Source: Scilla litardierei
Taxonomy: Eukaryota > Streptophyta > Magnoliopsida > Asparagales > Asparagaceae
Direction of reading: 5' to 3'
DNA length: 64,000 nucleotides
Assembly: GCA_030789695.1 (NCBI GenBank)
Contig: CM061142.1
Coordinates: 604,695,659-604,759,658 of the forward strand
Shown: positions 1 through 11,139 of the stretch, one piece after another
Numbering within the stretch: position 1 is the stretch's first letter
Layout of the letters: each line of letters opens with the position of its first letter
Program-made: the position numbers and the translations under genes
Notes under the pieces: generated by a model
What the model saw: only the letters and a program-made list of their open reading frames with translations
What the model was told of the DNA's origin: nothing
Database searches by the model: none

Positions 1-472
1 TCACCGACGACCCTTTGGGGCTTTAATTTGATGCCCTTAGTGGAGGGTTGAGTATCTAATGCTAGGCGTCGAAGAACCATCGGGCACACTCACTAGGACC
101 ATATAAATCGTAGTGATCGACGACCTATCGGGGCTTCGATAGGGGTCCAACCTATTTTTCGAGTCCTCTCTCAACGGTTAGACATCGAGAGGATGAGGAT
201 TGCGATTCAGTCATCATCGATGAATATAATCCTTGGATTGAGAAGTTAGACCCACTTAGCTCAAGACCTACTATAGCAGTGATACGCTAGCCCTAGCACT
301 TTCCTTATAACTGAATTTCCCCTCGTTCAATCGCTCTATACTCTTGAGATATCGATTCCCGCAGCTATACAAAACTTGACACTAGTCCTTGATTGAGCCT
401 TCGTCTCCATGTGCTCGACACCCACTGCATACGACACCGTACACTTGCGGAAATTTTATAACTTTCACAACA
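1..472 (+). repeat. 3' part of the 5' LTR of Athila A
   Basis: Non-coding sequence ending in CACAACA at 472, six bases before the PBS. It has the typical Athila U5 ending, with a short ACACCGTACACTTGCGG-like block at about 436-451 that is also seen, diverged, at the ends of the LTRs at 3953 and 28376. The 5' part of this LTR lies outside the window, so its length is unknown. I see no gene here; the small open frame at 389-595 crosses the PBS and is spurious. Confidence 0.75.
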
Positions 473-478
473 ATTTTT

Positions 479-496
479 TGGCACCGTTGCCGAGGA
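479..496 (+). other. Primer binding site, tRNA-Asp type (Athila A)
   Basis: TGGCACCGTTGCCGAGGA differs at two positions from the complement of the 3' end of plant tRNA-Asp. The spacer from the LTR end is 6 nt. Athila elements characteristically use this primer. Confidence 0.85.
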
Positions 497-604
497 GGAA
501 AACGACTTGACTTTGCATTAGTGAAAAGCTTAATAGACTGTGATTTTCTCTCTTTTTCGTATTCTTATTCTTTTGGTACTAACCAGTGCTACTGACGTTT
601 TCTC

Positions 605-2007
605 TTGAGTTTTGTCTCTCTATATGTGCAGGAGAAGTCTAGTTCAGGCGATCTAGTACCACTCGACCAAAAAATCGAGGCTACATTAAGAAGATTGAAC
701 GGAGAGAGGCGTCTAAGAGCACATCATGATAGGATGGCTGGTGAAGCAGAACCTCCAAAGTCCATTATGGACTTTGTTATGCCCATGACCAATCCAACAT
801 CGAGCATTATACATCCCGCCGTCCAAGCAGCAAATTTTGATCTAAAGCAGTGGTTGATACGATTTATACAGCATGATCAGTTTAGTGGCCATCACACTGA
901 GAGCCCCAACGAGCACTTAACCAACTTTCTGAAGAAGTGCGACACAATCAAGCTTAACAATGTCACAGAAGATGTGATCAGACTGAGGTTATTCCCATTC
1001 TCTCTAAGGGATAAGGCGAATGAATGGTTGAAGAGTAATGACGCCAACACATTTGCTAAGTGGGACTCGTTAGCTAAGTTATTTCTGAACAAGTTTTTCT
1101 TGTCGGTCAAGACCGTAAAGCTTCGCAATGAAATCACCTCTTTTGGGCAACATGATCAGGAGAGTTTAAACGATGTGTGGGAGCGCTACAAGGAGCTGCA
1201 GAGAAATTTCCCCCACCATGGTATCTCGGAGTGGCTCTTAATACTTTATAACGAACTCGAGCATAAAGTTAAGATTTTTATAGACACATCAACTGGCGGC
1301 GCAATCATGACAAATACCATGGAGGTAGCTAAGGCGTTGTTGGAAGAAATGGCCTCCAACAACTACCATTGGGGAAATGATAGAGAGTCCGCCAAGAAGG
1401 GTGGTAGGCTAAATGTCGATGTGATCACTCTCTTCAAGAGCAAGTTTGACATCCTAGCACAACAGATATCTCAAATCAGATCAGAAGCCAAATGATCCTC
1501 TTCTTCATCTGCCGTGGTGGTGAATTGTGAAGTCTGCGGATACAAGGGTATCAAGCTGTGGAGTGCCAATTTGGAACAACCCAAACACAAGGGATGTCGA
1601 TAGAGCAAGCCAATGCTCTCTACAATCAAAGGCCATAAGGAAATCCTTACTCACAAACTTTTAATTCAGGTTGGCAACCACCCGAATTTTTCATACCAAG
1701 GTGGAAATTTTCAGGCCCAGCCTCCATAGCCGACTGGATTTCAGCAACAAAGGCCGCTGGAAAATGCTCCACAACCACTGCAAAAGTCTAGCCTTGAGTT
1801 TATAGCGGAGAATTTCATGGCCATGCAAACCCAGAGAAACGACAGCGTCCAAAATACCATTATGCAAGTTAATTAAAGGATGAACACGCTCACAACCTCC
1901 AACAAGATGTTAGAGATGCAAATGGCTCAACTGGCACAACATGTATATGCCATAACGAATACCCAAGGACTACTTCTTGCACAACCAAAACAAAACCCGA
2001 GGATGAT
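605..2007 (+). pseudogene. gag: Athila A gag (broken)
   Basis: Capsid/nucleocapsid polyprotein of an Athila element. An uninterrupted frame runs to 1495 and includes the retrotransposon gag core at about residues 80-215, with conserved elements such as LRLFPFSLRDKANEWL and the phrase MASNNYHWGNDR near residue 250. Beyond the TGA at 1493-1495 the same frame shows a decayed zinc-knuckle stretch (CEVCG near 1530) and then Gln-rich text to about 1990. The first ATG after the PBS (624) lies in another frame, so the N-terminus is frameshifted and no good start remains. The C-terminus is cut at about 2007 by the LTR of Athila B. The family assignment is firm; the gene cannot make a full gag. Confidence 0.85.
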
Positions 2008-2319
2008 TGATGTGTCCATATTTTCAATGTTTTTACCGCATGTTTTCATAGCATTTTCGCCATCCAAAGTTCACTTTTATACATATTATCGCACTTTTCA
2101 CGATATATTCCATTTTCGTATAGAATTGTGGATTTTCAGGAATTTTGGAGCGATTTGGAGCAATTATAGCATATGGACACATCCGAGCTTTCCGGAGCAT
2201 CTATGATGAGGTTCGATAGGTGTTCGACGAGGTGGTGAAGAAGATTTGATGAGGAGAAGAGATGAGAAGAAGGAGGAGAAGAGAAGAGCTCAAGAGTAGA
2301 TCATATGTTGTTTTCCCAG

Positions 2320-2797
2320 ACCACTCGACCGAGCTACTCAGCACTCGGTCGAGGTGACATTCAGACCAAAGAAGAGCTCCAGCTGATGTACACGCATCAC
2401 TCGACCGAGTAGGAAAGCTACTCGGTCGGACCAACTCGGACAGCTACAACTTAATTCCCATTCCTAATCAAAGTAGGAGAGCACATAGGTGACTCGACCG
2501 AGCACTGCAGTCGCTTGGTCGAGCTGAAGCCCAAACAAAATGAAGATTTCAAAGGCATCTCCAACTTACTGTAGCTCGACCGAATAGACCAGCGCTCGGT
2601 CGAGTTCTACAACTACTCGGCCGAGTGGAACCAATTACAGAGCAGTACTTTGAGCTTAAAGAAGCAGCCCTTAGTGACTTGATCGAGCACGGTGATCACT
2701 CGACCGAGCTGCTCATATTTGAAGCTGAACCAAGAAAGGAGAAGCGACTGACCGTGTCATCACTCGACCGAGCGGTGCCTCTACTCGACCGAGTAGG
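2320..2797 (+). repeat. Cluster of CTCGACCGAG / CTCGGTCGAG motifs in the LTR
   Basis: About a dozen 10-12-base near-palindromes, alternating in orientation, often as facing pairs 10-25 bases apart. Examples are ACTCGACCGAGCT with CACTCGGTCGAGG near 2322-2357, and ACTCGACCGAGTA with CTACTCGGTCGG near 2400-2428. They sit directly upstream of the TATA-like box. The same motif recurs at 7128-7630 inside this element. Confidence 0.9.
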
Positions 2798-2865
2798 GCG
2801 CCGCAGCCCAATTAATTGGGGGCCCAAGAAGACCTTTCTCCAGATTTTGTGGGTCCATCCCCATT

Positions 2866-2875
2866 GTATTTAAGC
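2866..2875 (+). promoter_or_regulatory. TATA-like box in the Athila B LTR
   Basis: GTATTTAAGC lies about 70 bases after the palindrome cluster and just before a T-rich, GGAGGCAATT-containing leader like that at 20430-20445 in the Athila C LTR. Placement fits a U3 promoter; it is a motif call only. Confidence 0.4.
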
Positions 2876-3311
2876 ACTCTTTTTACCTTTGTTTTAGGAG
2901 GCAATTCAGATTTTATTATTTAGAACTTTTTAGTTTTTCTTAGAAAGTTCTTGAGCCTTCGCTATTGTTTTGAAGACAAAGTTGATATTTTTATTATTAC
3001 AATTTGCTTGGAATCTCTTGATCTTAATTCTTTGCGATTGTTTGTTCGTCTTCAGTGCTTTGGTAACGATCTCTCATCTCTCTATGCTTATTTCGATGTC
3101 TTTCATTGCGATCATGATTTCTATTGCTATTCTAAATGCTTTTGTCGATATCGCTATGTATTATGAGTAGTCGTTTCTAGGGCCAATGGATTAGCTCTAA
3201 TATCTTAGTATTTAGATGCAAAGTTAGGATTTTTATGTTATTTTGGTATAAAAGGGATGTGTTTTGGTTGATCCAGCCAAGTTTGTAGGAGATCTCATGT
3301 AGGGTTTGTGA

Positions 3312-3600
3312 TCCACGATAGTGGCACACACCTTGGACGGGTATCCTATGAACTTAATTAGGCATGTTAGTGAATTCAATTAGAGTTCATGATCCATGGT
3401 AGTGGCACACACTTTGATGGTTTCCACTGGCATCCTACATTACTAATTGATGATCTACGGTAGTAGCATCAATGAGATCCACTAAATCACAGATCGAAGC
3501 TCTAACCCACGGTGGTGGCGTGAGTAGAGATTGAGAATAATTGTCGTTCGTAATGCACGGATCACGTGTAAGGCCATCCACGGTGGTGGGGCTAAGCATG
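3312..3600 (+). repeat. Five degenerate CCACGGTGGTGG palindromes
   Basis: CCACGATAGTGGC, CCATGGTAGTGGC, CTACGGTAGTAGC, CCACGGTGGTGGC and CCACGGTGGTGGG are spread over about 290 bases in the R/U5 part of the LTR, several preceded by GATC or GATT. They are too irregular in spacing to be a simple tandem repeat. Confidence 0.7.
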
Positions 3601-3959
3601 TGATATGTTAGACGAGTGGCACAACAGTAGTTGGCTATGAGTTCTACATTTTAGATGCGACAATCTTGCCCTAATAAAGCCAATCTAACGTAGAAATTGA
3701 AATTTAGCATTGATAACTGATGGTCCTAGTGGTGACTCCTATTGCCATAGTTTTTATTCTATTGTTAATTGAGATAGTAACCATTCATGACAATCTTTCT
3801 AAGTACGCTAAACTAGCATTGTTTTGAGACTTTGATTAGACCTAAGACTATATAAACATCAGCCTCCCTGTGGGTTCGACATTTTTCTATGCTACAAAGC
3901 ATTGACACCGTGCACTTGTGGTAAGTTTCCAGAGTTAAATCCAGAGCGAATCAAGCTTT

Positions 3960-3977
3960 TGGCGTCGTTGTCGAGGA
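3960..3977 (+). other. Primer binding site, tRNA-Asp type (Athila B)
   Basis: TGGCGTCGTTGTCGAGGA differs at three positions from the plant tRNA-Asp complement. Two differences are C-to-T, as expected from decay of methylated DNA. Confidence 0.85.
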
Positions 3978-4110
3978 GGCAAACGGTTTTTACTTGGGTT
4001 ACTTTCTTTGTTGAAGAACTTGTTAGTTACTCTTACCATCTCTTATCTATCCATATTTTTATTCTTTTTCCCTTTGCTACTGACATCATCTCTGAGTTTG
4101 TTTCTTGTGC

Positions 4111-5887
4111 ATGAACACTTGCCTGGCGAGATCCGACGACCTATTATTTGACCCCAAGATTAGAAGGACAGCGAGACAGCTCAGAGCAAAAAGGAGGAAT
4201 CAAACTTTACAGGATCAAATGGCATGAACTCCTTCCCATTCTCCTCCACGTTCTTGCAATGTTCTGGATTACATGAAGACCAATTTATCTAGCATATCTT
4301 CTATCTTGAGATCGCTACTGGTGGGGGAAAACTTCGAACTGAAGACGGGCTTAACCAACTTAATGCAGCAGGACCCTTCCATGGTCATCCTCATGAGAAC
4401 CCCAATCATCATATAGATCTTTTCTTGGCAAAGTGTGACACTTTCCATGTAAAAGATGTGAGTGAAGATGCTATCAAACTCCGTATGTTCCCATTCACTC
4501 TTCGGGGCAAAGCAACATATTGGTTGAGGGCGCATCCTACCAATACTTTCAAGACTTGGGAGCAGTTAGCCCAAGCCTTTGTGAACAAATATTATCCACC
4601 ATCCAAGACGGTAAGGATTAGGAGCGCCATCACATCTTTCAAACAGCTCCCACATGAATCACTTTAAGAAGCTTGGAAACGCTTCAAGGATCTTCAGCAT
4701 CAATGCCTACATCATGGTGTTCAAGACTGTGATCTCATTCAGATTTTTTATAATGGCCTCAAGCTCGACACAAAAATGATCATTGATGCCTCTGCAAATG
4801 GCGCATTATTGGCTAATCTATCTGAGGAGGCCACGTCACTTTTGGAGTAGATGGCCTCCAACAATCAACAATGGAACGATGAACGCTCAACAGCTAGAGG
4901 CACCGGTTCGGGCCATTCTGAGATAAAGGTAGCTACACATCTTGATGGGCAACTTGAGACCCTTTGCAAGCAAGTTGCAAGAATTGAGCAAAGGTTGGAT
5001 GATTTCCAACTACTTCCAAGGCTCCTGTATATGCTACCTATGAAGACTACACCAAGCAAGGGTATGCTCCAATAGAAGGGTCCTGTGAAGGAACGGACGT
5101 ACCGATGGAGCAAGTCAATTATATAGTGGGTGAGGAGAGCAATCCTAGACCTCAGTGGTCAAATCCAGCATGTAAATCACATCATGGATTCTCCTACAGC
5201 AACCCCAACGGAGCCCTACAACCACCATCCCAACCAAGGCCACCACAGACGCCTCAACAACAAGAACCACCCCCACAACAGCAGCAGTACAGATTCAGGC
5301 CATCTGGGCCCTATAAACCGCCAGGATATTTTAATCGTCAGCCATATCAGCAACAATAACAACAACACCAACAACCAGCGGCACAAAAACCTAGCGTAGA
5401 GGCGACATTAGATGCCTTTATAAGCGACCAAATCAAGTTCAATTCAAAATTATCAGCCACACAAAGGCAACTTTCAGCCACCATCGATAACTTGTCGGTG
5501 CAAATGACTCAAATTATGAAGGCTCAAAGGAGATTGCCATCTCAACCCGAGCCAAATCCAAGGGGGCAAGTTAATGCATTCGTGGCAGTTATGACTAGAG
5601 GAGGAAAGAGTACAGATGTTGTGATGGTACTGGTCTCCAAGAAGGTGGATCAACAATCATCGATGCCTATACAAAAGGAAGATACCACTATTTCTGAGCC
5701 CATCATTGCAGAGAACGATGAGAAAGATATTGATGAGCCATCTGCTACTAAAGAGAAGGAGATCTCACCTACCAAACTACCTATTCCTATCACTACGGCA
5801 CCGGTGGACATTCCATTTTCCGAGAAATCTACGCCAAAGGATGCCGACAAAGACAAGGGAAGCCATCCTCCACCTCCTTATCTGTAA
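4111..5887 (+). pseudogene. gag: Athila B gag (broken)
   Basis: Gag starts at the ATG at 4111, just downstream of the PBS. After a frameshift the core continues in the frame of 4425-4667 (LRMFPFTLRGKATYWL block), has a stop at about 4665, reads on with the MASNNQQWNDER block near 4851, and changes frame again near 5090. From 5105 a single frame runs through a Pro/Gln-rich linker (poly-Gln near 5270-5350) and a segment ending LPSQPEPNPRGQVNAF (5531-5578), then an acidic, Ser/Thr-rich tail to the TAA at 5885. Domain order and sequence are those of Athila gag. At least two frameshifts and three stops make it non-functional. Confidence 0.82.
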
Positions 5888-5896
5888 AGATTAGGC

Positions 5897-6826
5897 ATGG
5901 TAAAGCTCGAGAAGAAATACGCTAAATTTATAGCGCTTCTCAAGGGTGTTCACTTGAACATCCCTTTTATGGACGCGCTTACAGAGATCCACACATATGC
6001 AAAGTTTTTGAAAGAATTGATAGCAGGGAAGAGAAAACAAGAAGTAGTAAAATTGGCGGATAGTTGCACTTCGGTCCTCAAGAACACCCTACCAAAGAAA
6101 TTGCACGATCCCGGAAGCTTCACGGTGCCGTGCTCCATAGGCGACATCCCCATCGATAGAGCGCTAATTGACTTGGGGGCGAGCATTAGCTTGATGTCGT
6201 TCTCCATCTTCAAGAGGTTGAATAAGGGAACGGAGCTAGAGCCCATTGGCATGCGCATATAGTTGGCAGACCAATCCGTCACCTACCCGGTTGGCATCGC
6301 AAGAGACGTCATCCTACAAATATCGGGAGGAATTAGTGTGCCGGTGGACTTCAATATAATGGACATGCCTGAGAAGGGGAGTTCTCAAATCATCTTGGGA
6401 CGTTCTCAAATCATCAATGTCCATCAAGGGTCGTTATTTATGAATATTGGAAATATAGAGATCGAATTCCATCTACAAAAGCCGATGAAGGAGCGCTTAC
6501 TGTGCGAAGATGCTAGCTATCTTGAGCTATTGGAGGATGAATCTACCTAAGAATATGCCATGGAGGAGATGGCAAGAGATCCTATAAGGAAGGACATAGA
6601 TGACGACGACGACGACGTCATACATGATAAGGAGTTGGCCGCCTACTTGAAGGTCTTAGACGATGAGCCACCAGGCATGCCACTTCATCATCATCAACCA
6701 GAGGCCGTGATCTTTACAATTTCTAAAGACCAACAAAGCGAGGTGAACCAACTCCCACTACATGGCCTCATAGAAAAACATGATAAGTGCATCTCATATG
6801 CGCAAAACATCAAAGATCATCCTTGA
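5897..6826 (+). pseudogene. pol: Athila B protease region
   Basis: Aspartic protease segment in the same frame as the gag tail. The active site reads ALIDLGASISLM (about 6160-6195); DLGAS in place of DSGAS is normal for Athila, so it is not damage. The flap side (IILGRSQI) lies near 6385. Stops at 6260-6262 (TAG) and 6548-6550 (TAA) interrupt it, and an Asp-rich run sits near 6600. The frame ends at the TGA at 6824. It should lead into RT, but RT, RNase H and integrase are missing and the sequence passes directly to the block that follows pol in related elements. Confidence 0.8.
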
Positions 6827-7127
6827 AGATCATATGGAGTCGAGCTTACGACTTTAAACAAGCGATTATCAGGAGGTAACCCGAATTTTTCCTTATTTTT
6901 TGTTTTATTTCTTATTTAGCCCTTTATTCTACCTAAAAATCCAAGTTAAAAATATTTTTAATTCATTCGAAAACCATTAAATTATAAAAATTATAAAAAT
7001 TTCTCATACATACTTCCATATGCAGGTGACCAATGAAGGGAGAGCTTAAAACGATGAAGAAACGGAAAAGGACCCAAGAGGAGATGAGGAGAGGGGTTAC
7101 ACTATCATTGAAGACAAGAGGAGAGTC
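6827..7127 (+). other. Non-coding join after the pol deletion
   Basis: No gene. It holds GTCGAGCTTACGACTTTAAA (about 6839-6858) and GGAGGTAACCC (6872-6882), like the sequence that normally follows integrase in Athila, then an AT-rich run and CATATGCAG at about 7017, which could be a splice acceptor for the downstream ORF1 message. Confidence 0.55.
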
Positions 7128-7630
7128 ACTCGACCCAGTAGCTACCCTAGTCGATCGAGCCCAGGGCAGCTGTAGAAGAAAGCTAAAACAACACGCTGGA
7201 ATCAATTCGACTCGACCGAGTAGCTACCCTACTCTGTCGAGCTCAGGAGCAGTCACAAAATAGAGCTGAAAACGTCGCTCTGGAATCAATTCGATTCGAC
7301 CGAGTAGCCACAAAACTCGGTCGAGTTCAGTGCAGCAACGTTTTAGCTTGACTAAGCTGAGTAAGCAACTCGGTCAAGTAGCAAGGCCAGAAAGTGGGAG
7401 AGATTTTCAGCTCGATCGAGCAGCCTGAGCTGCTCGACCGAGCAGTGACTTATAAACGGGGGACCACTCTTTTTAAAATCAGAACGGGACCGACTGAGCA
7501 GCCCTAGCTCGGTCGGCCCCATATAAAATCATCCCGACCCCAACACAAATCCCCCCACTCAAAACCAAACAGCCCGAGCTCGATCACCCCCCTCTCCCAA
7601 ACCCCAACTCGACCGTCTCTCTCGCTCGAC
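7128..7630 (+). repeat. Second CTCGACCGAG cluster, upstream of ORF1
   Basis: About a dozen copies of the same near-palindrome as in the LTR, for example GACTCGACCGAGTAGC (about 7213), ATTCGACCGAGTAGCC, AACTCGGTCGAGTT, GCTCGACCGAGCAG and AGCTCGGTCGGCC (about 7508). Some neighbours share longer text (GGAATCAATTCGA twice, near 7198 and 7283), so part of the array grew by local duplication. Confidence 0.88.
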
Positions 7631-7726
7631 CGCCGCCACGTGTGCCGCCCGAGCATGGCCACCAACCACTCGTCCGGCCCCCTCCTCTCCCTCCATTCCT
7701 TCCCTCCATCTCCCCTCTCTCCCCCA

Positions 7727-7727
<1 letters not shown>

Positions 7728-7788
<61 letters not shown>

Positions 7789-7818
7789 TCTCCCCCTCTC
7801 CCTCTCCCTCTCTCATTC
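7728..7818 (+). repeat. (TC)n microsatellite and pyrimidine tract
   Basis: About 27 uninterrupted TC units from about 7730, then CCCTCTC variants to about 7818, in the leader before Athila ORF1. A CTACAG with a pyrimidine tract follows at about 7905-7916 and could be a splice acceptor. Confidence 0.95.
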
Positions 7819-8120
7819 CTGAATTCAACCCTAAAATCAGTTTATTTCTAATTTTGAACCCTAAACCCCATTAATTTCCTAAATCTGCTATTAATACTTT
7901 TCTTCCATTCTACAGCATGTTCATTCGGAGCGTTAGAAGGCAAGTCTTGGGTTTGGATCGCTTTCGCCGATTGGGACAAGCTTGGGGGAAGACTCACTTG
8001 GAGGCTATACTCTCTCATTGTCGTTGCGATCGCCATGCTCCACGAGATTGGGTACACTCGTTCCTATCTATATTTAACATATCCATATATTATGTTTGCA
8101 TCCGTTCGCACGCTACACAC

Positions 8121-10233
8121 ATGATGCCGCATATGACACGGGGTAGTAGTAAGCCCCCGACGAAGAAGAGGAAAGCCGATGACTCCGGTGCTTCATCTTC
8201 TCGTCGGACACGCCATCGACCATCTCCACCACCCACACGCTCCCCATCTCCTGCACCACTCACACTATAGGGACCACAGGCTAGTGCCTCCATTCCCATT
8301 CCCACATCCGCTCCGCCACCCCCACCTCAGCCACCCCAGGGGACCCTGAAGATATATGACATTGTCTTCAGAAATGATGTGCACCGCAAGAGATTTGCGA
8401 TCATTTCCTGTCGCCCCATCGTCCCCACTAAATTCATTGACATCACAGCCCTCCAGAATCTAGGGTTGCTTAAGGGTGTCCAGTGCATTTACCAGGCCAT
8501 AGGTTGGGAGCACTTCTTGCATATGACCACCACCACCTATGTTCGCCTCACCTACGAGATGATGAGCTCCATTGTATGGACAGACCAGTGCATTAGGTTC
8601 AGACTCTAGAACCGTGACATTGTCATCACCTACTGCATGATCCGAGCTTTCTTCAGCTTCCTACCCATCCCAGATCCTTCTCAGGCCTTTTCACCTGACA
8701 CAGAGCTCCCATCCTTTAGTGCCGAGAATTTCTGGAGTAGGATAGCCGGCCTCCCACATTTCAGCCCTAGTAGGGCAAAGTCCTCGTCTATCATTCACCA
8801 GTGTCTGTGCTTCGCTCAACGCCACCTCGCCACGACTATCTTTTTTAGGCCTGAGCTTGGCACTATCTCACACCCGGAGTTGGTCCACCTTAGTGACATG
8901 ACCAGACCTATCTGACGTGCTGATGATGGCACACTTCGACCATACCTCCTATCAGACACGGCACGTTGGCTGTGCAACCGCCTAATTTCCACTTCCACCT
9001 CTGCCACGTAGATTTGTTGTGGCGGTTTCTTTACTTTCTTTTCCCTCATGCTTGGCTTTGACCTTCTTGTCGATCTCTTGGCTGCCACCAGGCCCACCAC
9101 ACTGACTATCGATGTGCTTGCATGCATGCACATACTCAGGCCCCACGGTGAGTACCACTGTATTTACCTCTTAGGCCCCAGCGTGAGCATCACATGGTCC
9201 TCCCACACCCTAACCTTACACACATTGAGCATGTCCACTTAGACTGGCTACTTCCCAGCATGCTCACTATCCCACCCATTCATGTCCTGGAGCCCATAGG
9301 ATCACCCGCTGAGGTGGGTGATGATGATTAGGAGCTTAGTTCCAAGGAGGACCATGAGAGAGCAGCCATCCCCACCACTCTGCACCTTTAGCAAGCACTT
9401 CTGTCCCCACTTCTGTCCCCACTTTTGTCAGTACTCCCACCAGTACCACACCTTCCACCACTCCAGCTGAGAGGTCAGTGGTAGTCCACACTTCTAGCCC
9501 CGAGATCATTGCACCACCATCATCACTGCCCATATCTGAGGGCATTTCTGTATCTATTGCTCCTCAGCCTACACTAGAGACTACCTATATTGAGCATGTC
9601 GGCACCAAGCCTGCCGACCCCACTGTCCCTGCCACTGTCTCTGCACCTGTGGACTCCACTCCTCTCATTCATACCATTCCTGAGTCCACAGTCACACTGT
9701 CCACACTCGCTTATGGCATCACTTCTGTCTCCACCGATGCCATTTTCACGGAGAGCATCGTGGTATCTGTCACCGCGTCTGTCGCTATGACGACTCTGCC
9801 TGTTGATATACCCATTCTGACCTCTGTACCTGATCTCGCACCCGTCCCTGTCTCATCTTCTGCCGAGATCCCTACTAGGCCACCCTCTCCTGATTTTGCA
9901 GTCAAACCTCGTGCACCACATGCACGAGTTCGTGTAGAGAGAGGTGCCCTTAGTGGTGCATGTCAGCCACCGAGCTCCTGCCACACTGATGCATGCTTGG
10001 CATCGGTAGAGGTCGAGGTTGCTGTGTTGAGGCGTGACTTCCTCGCCTTCAGAAAGATGGTCATTACCCATCACGAGTTACAGCGGCGGGACATTCATGA
10101 GATTTTAGATATTCTGATAGCACGAGGTCCACCACCTGCTACATTTGCACCAGAACCTCCAGTCACTCCAACACCACCCATCGAGACTATTACACCACCT
10201 GTTGACCCTCCATCTTCTGGTGTCGCTGCTTGA
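8121..10233 (+). pseudogene. Athila ORF1 / env-like gene of Athila B (broken)
   Basis: The extra gene that Athila elements carry between pol and the 3' LTR. The best start is the ATG at 8121, opening a basic stretch (SKPPTKKRKADD) and a Ser/Pro-rich linker. The conserved core begins near 8350 (KIYDIVFRNDVHRKRFA) and continues in one frame to about 9240, broken by stops at about 8268, 8607, 8913 and 9009. Most of these are TAG or TGA where CAG or CGA is a likely ancestor. After a frameshift, 9478-10233 is a Pro/Thr/Ser-rich C-terminal part ending in a natural-looking stop. No clear signal peptide or membrane segment is visible, so the label env-like rests on position only. Confidence 0.75.
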
Positions 10234-11139
10234 TTTGCATTTTTGCCCATGTTCTCCCCTCTCACTCTTTCTTGTGCCCATCTGTCCACACAGGGCCTAG
10301 CACTGTATAGCTTGGGGGAGAACCCATTTTCATCCATCTGCATATGCATCATCAAATCATTTGTATACTTGTTCATATATTAGGTATTAGGACCATGCAT
10401 TTGCAATCATTCATTTTTTTTCTTCTTTTCCTTTTAGTTTTCTTATTTTTAGGATTTCTCATTACCCACCCACCTCACCCTAGCATCATTCACTACCTTT
10501 CACAAGTGTTCTCAGCAGTGAGGACACTGCTGTGTATAGCCTGGAGGATGAGCACTATCGCTTTTTATTTATTTTTTCTTTCACTTTGCATCATTTTCGC
10601 TTTATTTTCCATCCATTTTCCACCACTTTTTTTCTTTTCGTTAGCATCATATTTCTTGTCTTTTGGTTTGCGTGCATGTTTGTTTTATTTTATTCCACTT
10701 TTTCTTTTCTTTCTTTTGCTAGATGAGTTATTTATGATGACATCTCTTATTGCTTTCGTAGCCATCATGATGCTTATATTCCATGTCATGCTACTTAGAG
10801 TTATTTCATTATCTTGATATTCATAAGTGCTTGCAAAATATACTTCTTGTGATGACTTCTTTAAGTAAATGCATGAAACTTATTGAAACTGAATGCGTGG
10901 AGTAATGTTTATTATGCTCTCATTGGAAATGCACCAAGATTCACGCATCACTAGCATATCTGAAGCACGGCTTTTATTCTCTTATTCGCATTGTTGTTGC
11001 ATGCCTGATATGATTGACAACTTTACTGCTTGACGTCACTACTCGTTGAAATGATTAAGAATATCCATGCTTACATATGAGTTTAGTTGATGTATTACTT
11101 TACGGAACCATTTGTGCACACTTTTGAGTGAATCTAGTG
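10234..11139 (+). other. 3' noncoding region of Athila B
   Basis: No gene. AT-rich, with long T runs (10400-10440, 10560-10720). It holds AGCTTGGGGGAGAAC (10310-10324), a purine-rich tract of the kind found after ORF1 in this lineage, and a GTGAGGACACTGC segment near 10520. The open frame at 10344-10817 is very hydrophobic only because the DNA is T-rich. The Tat element interrupts it at 11140. Confidence 0.6.

Larger units (their letters stand above)
1..2007 (+). mobile_element. Athila A: 5'-truncated Ty3-Gypsy element (LTR end, PBS, gag)
   Basis: This is the oldest layer at the left edge. It reads LTR end (1-472), tRNA-Asp PBS (479-496) and a degenerate gag up to about 2007. There the gag tail is cut by a new LTR that starts TGATGTGTCC. 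The order LTR-PBS-gag and the gag sequence type are those of the Athila lineage. The rest of A (protease, pol, 3' LTR) is not seen in the window, so it was either lost or lies beyond the nested insertions. Confidence 0.85.
2008..3953 (+). repeat. 5' LTR of Athila B (about 1.95 kb)
   Basis: Starts TGATGTGTCCATATTTTCAA and ends GCGAATCA, six bases before the PBS. The start resembles the LTR start at 61430, where an Athila 3' region runs into its LTR. Contents in order: AT-rich U3; the CTCGACCGAG cluster (2320-2797); a TATA-like GTATTTAAGC (2866-2875); a transcript leader; five degenerate CCACGGTGGTGG-type palindromes (about 3312-3600); and the U5 end. Open frames here (1880-2206, 2625-2873, 2951-3170) cross these signals and are not genes. 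Confidence 0.8.
2008..11139 (+). mobile_element. Athila B: LTR, PBS, gag-pro and ORF1, with RT to integrase deleted
   Basis: A second Athila inserted in A's gag. Order: 5' LTR (2008-3953), tRNA-Asp PBS (3960-3977), gag (4111-5887), protease (5897-6826), a short non-coding stretch with the block that normally follows pol in this lineage (about 6838-6882), a motif-rich region (7128-7630), Athila ORF1 (8121-10233) and 3' noncoding DNA. RT, RNase H and integrase are absent. The Tat element at 11140-20051 interrupts the 3' noncoding part, which resumes at 20057. No matching 3' LTR was recognised, so the right end was probably lost where Athila C begins (about 20.1-20.35 kb). Confidence 0.8.

Noticed and set aside
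6160..6195. DLGAS in the Athila protease as an inactivating mutation
   Set aside because: DLGAS is usual in Athila proteases, so it is not evidence of damage.
10344..10817. 157-codon membrane-protein-like frame
   Set aside because: T-rich 3' noncoding DNA of Athila B; Phe/Leu/Ser runs come from TTT and CTT repeats.
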